Assembly (NCBI GenBank): GCA_949130495.1
Contig: OX422209.1
Coordinates: forward strand, 697,669,757 to 697,733,756
Origin: Sambucus nigra
Lineage: Eukaryota > Streptophyta > Magnoliopsida > Dipsacales > Adoxaceae
DNA length: 64,000 bases
Reading direction: 5' to 3'
The position numbers were made by a program, and so were the translations under genes. This document shows positions 57,606 through 64,000 of the stretch, piece after piece (within the stretch, counting starts at the first letter, position 1; each line of letters starts with the position of its first letter). The notes beneath the pieces are model-generated. The model did no database searches. It saw only the letters and a list, made by a program, of their open reading frames with translations, and was not told where the DNA came from.

Positions 57606-59400
57606 TCAGGCCTCCAAATCGGATTTCCTAACCCAAACTAGTGAAACGCGATGATCTCGGGATTTGGGAACCGTGGTGACTCTACCCTTAGATTTCATAG
57701 GATCCTTTTTTAGATCAAAACAAAATTTCCTAAGATGACCTTTTCGACCACAATGTGAGAAAGTAAAGTCCCGACGAAAAGTGTTACCTAAGGATTGACC
57801 TTTAGAAGCGTTCCTAGGTGATTCTCTCAAAATAGTGGTTTTGTCTTTATTAGCGGAAGCATTATAAGAATCGAAGCCTATACCACAAGTGTCATTTTTT
57901 ACTTGGACGGTTCCTAATATTTTGTCTAATTTAGAAGACCTACATTTCACATCAAATCTGACCTTACTAGAGTCTCTTAATTTTTCTTTTAATTCTAAGA
58001 TCCTAGACTCTAACAAAATCTTTCTATCTTTAAACATGAGAAAATCTTTCTTCATTATTTCCAACAAACCTCTAAGGCTATTTCTCTCACCTTTAATATA
58101 CTAAAGATTCTCTCGAAGAGCTCTCTCGCGTGTCCTAAGGTCTTCTACTAAAGCACTCTCATCAATGACCTTGGCATGCTCTCTCAAATAATCTTCTAAA
58201 TTCAAATTTACCCTTTTTAATTTAATTGATTCGGCATACAATTCTTGAAAAGCTACTTGAAGTTCACTCTCATCAACCTCTTCATCATTCTCATTCTCAC
58301 TATCAACTCCACTCTCATTACCATCAAAAATTTTGGAATCATAAACAAAAGCCTCGGAAGGGACATGTAAATGTATATCTTCATGGAAAGATTCATTATC
58401 GATGCCCACATGACTTGCCATGAACGCGATAAAGTTGCGCTCAATGGGGAAATTGGGTCCCTCTTCCTTATCACTATCACTAAGGGTAGTATTGTATGAA
58501 ATTGGTTGCTTACCCTCTATCCTTAGTCTAGTGGGACATTCAAAAGCCATATGGCCATACCCTTCACAACCAAAGCAACGATTTAACTCGTCCCTATTTA
58601 GATCTTTATTTTACCTTTTATGGAATTTTTTGACTTTGTCATACTTAGATTTATCAAATTTCTTGAAATCGTTTTTAAGATTACCGTTGTTAAACTTAAG
58701 AAATTTTTAAAAATTTCTTGCAAACGTAGCCATATCTTCTGAGTCAAAATCACTCTCATCATTCGAAACTTATTTTTCTTCCTTTCGGGCTTTCAAAGCA
58801 ATGCCTTTATCTTTCTTATTTTTGGTCTCAGAGGAAAACATGTCAAGTTCATAGGTTTGTAAATCACCTAGGAGCTCTTCTAGTTTCGTAGAGGCTAAAG
58901 TGGGTAAATAATTCAACACGATCACTTTAGGAACGAATCTATCTGGTAGGGACCTTAAAATTTTCTTTACTACTCGGTCGTCGGGTATCTTTTCTCCCAA
59001 ATTAAAAGATGAATTTACAATATCGGAAAGTCTAGCATAAAATTCATCAAAAGTTTCGTTTTTAACCATTTAATGGTCTCGGATTGAGTGATGAGGTTTT
59101 AGAGTTTCGAAGCTTTTACGACACTAGTTCCCTCGTGGGTGAGTTGTAAAATATCCCAAGCTTCTTTAATGATTTCACACGTCATGATACGTCGAAATTC
59201 ATCCAGTATGATCGTACTAAACAAAGCATTTAAGCCTCGGGAATTAAATTTGGCTAGTTTAATTTCATTCTCAATCCATCTCTCTACGGGTTTGGGAACA
59301 CGCTCATTTTCTACTAAACATGTAGGTGGGGACCACCCGGTAACAACAGACATCCAAACCCTCTCATCTATAGACTTTAGTCCTGATTTCATAGGCACTT
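57606..59400 (-). pseudogene. Copia-type gag, element H
   Basis: The N-terminus (59398) reads KSGLKSIDERVWMSVVTGW, then WDILQLTHEGTS. A UBN2-like core follows (ETFDEFYARLSDIVNSSFNLG, SLPDRFVPKVIVLNYL). A zinc knuckle near 58540-58580 has the CEGYGHMAFEC form. An acidic region and a coiled-coil-like stretch precede a second knuckle near 57740 (SHCGRKGHLRKFC) whose first Cys is Phe. Frames change at about 59070-59100, 58740 and 58070-58100. Similarity to the gag at 2622-4008 shows the same family. No pol follows. Confidence 0.75.
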
Positions 59401-59445
59401 TCCAGTACTAAGTTAAGGATCTTAACGCAATAACTTAGTGCTCTA

Positions 59446-59460
59446 GCTCTGATACCAATT
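59446..59460 (-). other. Primer binding site, element H
   Basis: AATTGGTATCAGAGC on - directly follows the LTR end CATTCTCA. It is the initiator-Met tRNA type. Confidence 0.8.
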
Positions 59461-60943
59461 TGAGAATGCGGAAGCCCCCAAATTTCAAACTCTTTAAATT
59501 ACGAGATGGTTCAATTAAATTCCAATTAAAATTCATGTTACAACTTAACAATTAAATGCTACAAATTTTAATTTCTTCCAAATTAAAATTAAAATGAAAC
59601 GAATTGTTGAATATTTCTTTATCCACAAATTTAATTTTAACCCAAGTCTTCTAATTTGCCTAGCAACAATTAATTCAATTTTCGATACAGGCCAAACCAA
59701 ATTTTATCAAATTAAATTCTAGACTTGAATTAAATTAAACTTAAACTTACCCAAACTATTTTTTTCCACCAAATTAAACAAAATTGTGATTAAACCAAAT
59801 TTTGTCTTGATTAGACCTAATCATGCATTCTAAGTGAGTTTTGCAAGATAAAATAAATCACAATCACACGAGGCGCGAAGTACGAGAAAAACCCAAATGG
59901 GAAAAACCTCGGACGGCCCTTGCCTACAAGTCCACCAGGTATGGTAATTACAAATATAAGACAGATGACATACTTCCTTAACTTGACTCCCTACAAGCCT
60001 TGATGCAGCTTCTTGTACCAACCTTCGCCTAGTTTACAACCACGGACCCCACCGCAATCTCGGAATCCACCGATGGGGCTTTAGTCTCCGCTAACCCGCA
60101 CACGAACTCTATCTCCTTATGGGAACACCGTAGCAAACAAAATTCTTCTCCTTTGTGGGTAGATAGTGAAAACCAAACTTCTCCTTATTGGGATAGAGAT
60201 AAACCCGGTTCCAAACAAATCTCCAAAAAATATATATTTATATAAAATATTTAAGTTCAAGAACACAAAAGGGCCTTTTGATTGGAGGAATTTTTATCTC
60301 AAGTGTTTTGTAAACTCACCAAAAGTCCAAAAAAAAATGTCTTCCCGCACATATTAAAACCGGTACAAATAATGGAGAAGTAGGGGGTTATAAATGAAAA
60401 CTGTCAAAAAAAGAACAAAAACTGCATTTTTGTTAGAAGTTCGTTCGAATGACATTTCGAACGAGAATTCAGAAAAAAATTAAATTCTCGTTCGAACGAC
60501 CTTTCTAACGAGATTTTATGCCATGATTCTAGAGAATTTTGATACGAACGCATGGCCTCCAGTTTCGTATTTTTTTGATTTTTTTTTTTTGAATTAGTTA
60601 TGATTTTTCTATGAAAAGGTGTTCGAGAACAAAATCTTTAGATAGTATGAATTAAAAAAAAAATTAACAAAAATAGTAACACCCAAAAATATTTTCCAAT
60701 CTCCTATTTATAAAATAATGCTTTCCTACCCTTAGGGACTTTGGAAAATTAAATGTTGATGACGTATACACTTGGCACGAAAATCCGCAAGGATCAAACT
60801 TTAAATTATTGGTCGCTACGTCTTCAACTCTTCAAACGTCATGGGCTTGATATGTACAAACATCTATCCTATGACTCAAATGGTATTTTTCAGAATTAAG
60901 TCAATACTACATATGGACTCAATAGGAAATTTATGTCCTTACA
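59461..60943 (-). repeat. 5' LTR of element H
   Basis: 1483 bp. On - it starts TGTAAGGAC and ends CATTCTCA. TATAAATA on - is at 60712-60705. It is flanked by the target copy AAACA at 60944-60948. Confidence 0.85.
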
Positions 60944-60948
60944 AAACA

Positions 60949-63001
60949 TTAACAGCAGCCACGGGAGAGAGGAGTTAGAAACACCCAAGAAGAAAAGAGG
61001 AAGAACAAGAGGGAGACCAGTAGCTTTTAAGGGTTCTCCACTACTTATTCCAGGCAACAATTTCATGCATAACTTATCTATATAATTTACTTCTCAATGC
61101 AGAATTGGAATCGCCTTTAAATTTCTATAAACTAGGGTTTATTGGATTTGAATGTTATTGTTAAATACCCATATGTAGAGGAATTTTAATTCAAAATTTA
61201 TAATGATATGCATGTAGAGGACTAATTTCATGTAAATATCATTTACAAAAATTAGGAACCAAAATCTGAATATTTGGGGTTAAAATCCCGTAACCTAAAC
61301 CGAACCCATAGAGAGGAAAAATAATCGATCCGATGTAGATCGATTTTGCTGTAAAGACCAAACAGAATCGATAGGCAATAAAATGAAGCGATCCAGTTTG
61401 GTGCAAATATTCTGTTAAGGTCGAACAGAACCGATCCTTCTGGACAGGACCGATTCGACTGAGTAAAATTTGGGACATAATTGTATGGCTAATGTGGAGG
61501 AAGTTGATGTTGAATATTACATCGTAATGTATATAAACACCTTAAACATAGATTCGGTTGTGGGAATTAACTGTGGGATATCATTGGGCATGTTGAAATT
61601 TATTTGGGATGTAAAAATGGTAAAGTTGGGATAATTAGAGTATAAAACAAAATTTTACCCATAACTAATCAATAATGATTACCTATGACTGAATGGTAAA
61701 GTAATTATTTATATGATGATTAATTGTTGGATAACTGGTGGTATGGGATTTGGTTTGGAATCTTATGATAATTTAGAAATAATTACCTTACATATTATAG
61801 GAAAAATAATATGTATTATATAATATTGTGTGTGGACATACCAGTGGACTTTCCTATTGGCTCGGGGGTTCGCGCGTTCGGGCCAGTGACTACACATCGG
61901 CACAGGTGGGCTTGACGTTGTGTACGTACATAGGTACTACGTAGAGGATCCACCCTCGAGAGGTAGGAGTGGCACTGACTGTTCCTGTATCACCGCTAGG
62001 AATGGGTCGTATACAGGTATCCTGTGTAGGAACCACCCCCAACTTATGTGTGTTTTGTGGTGTCCGTCTAGGATGTCAGGATTCCTTTCGAACTGTCCGA
62101 TTTAGATGTTAGGATTCCTTCGGACTTGCCGATAGAGCACGAATAGGACACCAACGGTAGATGCTCTTGTGTGTCATATATGTGGAAGGAAATATATTAT
62201 TAATTATCCAAATATTGTGGAAATAAATTTAATTGTCTAAGGATATGGACACTGACTAATATTTTATCCTCTAATTCTTAATAGATGTTTTCGCTTTATA
62301 CTTGATAAAGGGGGAGACCAAAATTAATGTAAGTGGATCAATTTTATAATGTAGGGGTTACACTTAATTTAAATCCAATGGGAAGGGATTTCCTCTCAAG
62401 ATTTAGATGATGTCATAAATTTTTTTTTGGGATGTTTTGGGGTGCGAATGATGTTCGTTTAGTTGAGGGGCGAGGTGTCATACGCATGTGAGTGTCGAAA
62501 AGGGGGAATATTTATTGTGCATCGACTGTATAATTACATTCATATTTTAATCAAGTTAATTCTTGCACACCTAGGGTTCTGACCCAAATTTATATGTTTT
62601 CTCCCCCATGTGCTCCTATACATGGATAATGGATTGTGCTGTGGCAGTTCCTCAATCTCGTTTACTCTCCAGATATAGATTTATTCCCCTTCTAGCATAT
62701 GTGCTTTTTAGATTCAGTCTTTTATTATTTAGAATGTTTATAAGGGTGTAAGCCCAAAACTCTTTTATTTCATGTCAATTGGGATTTATCATGTTAGTTG
62801 GATTTTATTGTTTTTATTATGGTGGTGTGGATTATTGAATCATTCTGTATGTGTTCTTCATTTATAAATGCCGAAGTTTTGGGGAAAATAATTTATTTAT
62901 ATTTACTATGGTGCTAAGAATGGTATTAATTGACAAGCAAGCACTATCTCCGGCGTGTCGTGCCTGACCAGCCTTTACGTGAGAAAATAGGGGTTATTAC
63001 A
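60949..63001 (+). repeat. 5' LTR of element G, second part
   Basis: It continues 41237-41645 and ends GGGTTATTACA next to the PBS; the rejoined LTR is about 2.46 kb. A GTGCTAAGAATGG word near the end is shared with solo LTR F. It contains no gene. Confidence 0.7.
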
Positions 63002-63002
63002 G

Positions 63003-63017
63003 TTGATATCAGAGCAC
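63003..63017 (+). other. Primer binding site, element G
   Basis: TTGATATCAGAGCAC lies one base after the LTR. It is a one-base variant of the TTGGTATCAGAGC site usual for Tekay-type elements. Confidence 0.75.
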
Positions 63018-63147
63018 AGTTCTAGTGTCCTTCGGATCCGCGTTCACGCTCATTACATTTTGCATTGCGTTCTTTGATGTAGAGCCTTTGTTTAGGACTC
63101 ATTATATTCATATAATTAATACTGATTAGAACCTGGTTTGTTTTCAG

Positions 63148-63870
63148 ATGACAAACGAACATAAGGGCTGACCCACGAGAGTAATCCCACCAGTCGAGGA
63201 GGAGGAGGAGGCTCTCCCGTAGCCACCTCAGTCACCGCAGCCACCCCAGGCCCCACAGGCCCACAACTGATTACTCTGACGGAGATAGCCACTATAGTGT
63301 CCCAGGCAGTATCCACAGCGATGGGGGACATGCTACATCATTTTTCCCTGCCTCAGGCACCACAGCAGGTGGCAATTCCAGCACAGGCACCGAGCTACAC
63401 ATGAGACCGCGCGAGGGAGGCCTTTGTTAAAGGCCAACCTCTAGAGTTTGCAGGAGGGTCTGACATTCTGATTGCTAATCATTAGAAGAAAGACATTGAG
63501 AGGGACTTAAGGCTGGTGGAGTTCACGCCCGTTCAGAAACAAATGTTATCATCTTTTAGATTGGTGGGAGGCAGTGGCGACAGCCGAGGAGGGGGACAGC
63601 CTCACGATATACCAGTTTTGGGAGAGGTTTGAAGGAAAATACTTTCCCCTAGCTATGCAGTCCGAGATGAGGACTAGGTTTATAAAAATGAAGCAGCAGG
63701 GACGTACAGTCGTAGAGTATAAGGAGGAGTCCACCGCTCTCTCGTATTTTGCAAAGGAGGATGTTCGGACAGAGAAGATGAGTATGGACCATTTTATTAA
63801 GGGATCATCTTGGTATATTAGGATGGACCTTTTGGAAAATACAGCCTTCTTGACATATAACCTGATTGCT
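63148..63870 (+). pseudogene. gag start, element G
   Basis: An ATG after TTTTCAG opens a frame that stops after seven codons. A TAG follows near 63220. Further on, 63556-63790 reads a retrotransposon gag core: WWEAVATAEEGDSLTIYQFWERFEGKYFP, then FIKMKQQGRTVVEYKEESTALS and DHFIKG, the layout seen in Tekay/Del gag. The frame loses similarity near 63850, just before a repeat of the gag start region. Confidence 0.7.
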
Positions 63871-63880
63871 AATACTGGTC

Positions 63881-64000
63881 TATTCATACGATTAATACTG
63901 ATTCACACCAGGTTTGTTTTCAGATGGTAAACGAATGTAAGGGCAGACCCAGGAGCGTAATCCCACCAGTCGAGGAACAGGAGGCTCGCCCGTAGCCACC
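63881..64000 (+). repeat. Second copy of the element G gag-start region
   Basis: Bases 63881-64000 repeat 63100-63225 (ATTAATACTGATT, TTTGTTTTCAGATG, then CCACCAGTCGAGGA) with scattered differences. The copy starts about 780 bases downstream of the first. It lacks the early TGA of the first copy but shares the TAG. The window ends inside it. Confidence 0.8.

Larger units (their letters stand above)
41646..60943 (-). mobile_element. Element H, gag-only Copia-like element containing nested element E
   Basis: It has two LTRs (41646-43242 and 59461-60943), a PBS, a gag region, and flanking target copies AAACA (41641-41645 and 60944-60948). Without the nested element it is about 6.8 kb, with an interior near 3.7 kb. 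The interior holds gag and non-coding sequence but no recognisable protease, integrase, RT or RNase H. It would therefore have depended on enzymes from another element. Confidence 0.8.
41237..64000 (+). mobile_element. Element G, Tekay-like Gypsy, continues past the window
   Basis: Its 5' LTR is split by element H into 41237-41645 and 60949-63001. It is followed by a PBS and the start of gag. The LTR ends are TGTAATACCC and GGGTTATTACA. The putative 5' target copy is TAATG (41232-41236). G is the oldest layer of the nest. Confidence 0.75.

Overview
The window looks like intergenic DNA from a large, repeat-rich flowering-plant nuclear genome. The evidence is nested plant-type LTR retrotransposons (Ty3/Gypsy Tat-clade elements with two RNase H domains, Tekay/Del-like LTRs, Copia-type gag), a CACTA transposon end, a MULE transposase remnant and a plant mobile domain fragment. 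I found no intact host gene, rRNA, tRNA or CRISPR array. Nearly every coding region carries stops or frameshifts, so most entries are pseudogenes. The species cannot be named from this sequence.

Layout. 1-4008: remnants of a Copia-like gag element on +. 4009-8665: element C, a Tat-type Gypsy on + (LTR remnant, PBS, gag, protease, RT, RNase H, second RNase H), cut off before integrase. 8681-22455: element D, a Tat/Ogre-like Gypsy on -, with a truncated 3' LTR holding 165-bp repeats, a second array, and degenerate pol and gag. Its 5' LTR is interrupted by the LTR of element A. 22456-30388: element A (-): 3' LTR, antisense three-exon ORF, 104-bp array, integrase and RNase H, then a break at a CACTA end. 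30389-33760: CACTA terminus, possible captured MBD exon, microsatellites, plant mobile domain fragment, MULE transposase remnant. 33761-38172: element B, the 3' half of an A-family element on +, inverted relative to A. 38308-41168: solo Tekay/Del-like LTR F with a matching TSD. 41237-64000: a three-level nest. A Tekay-like element G (5' LTR, PBS, start of gag) is interrupted by a gag-only Copia-like element H (41646-60943, -, TSD AAACA). H is itself interrupted by a complete 12.5-kb Tat element E (43743-56210, -, TSD CCAAC).

The most interesting structure is shared by A, B and E. Each carries an ORF on the strand opposite gag-pol, between pol and the 3' LTR, starting at an equivalent position and with equivalent introns. 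In A and E a 1.4-kb tandem array sits where this ORF and pol converge. The two arrays are nearly equal in length but are built from unrelated units. Antisense extra ORFs are known from Tat elements; I have not seen the convergence-point array described, but cannot check the literature here.
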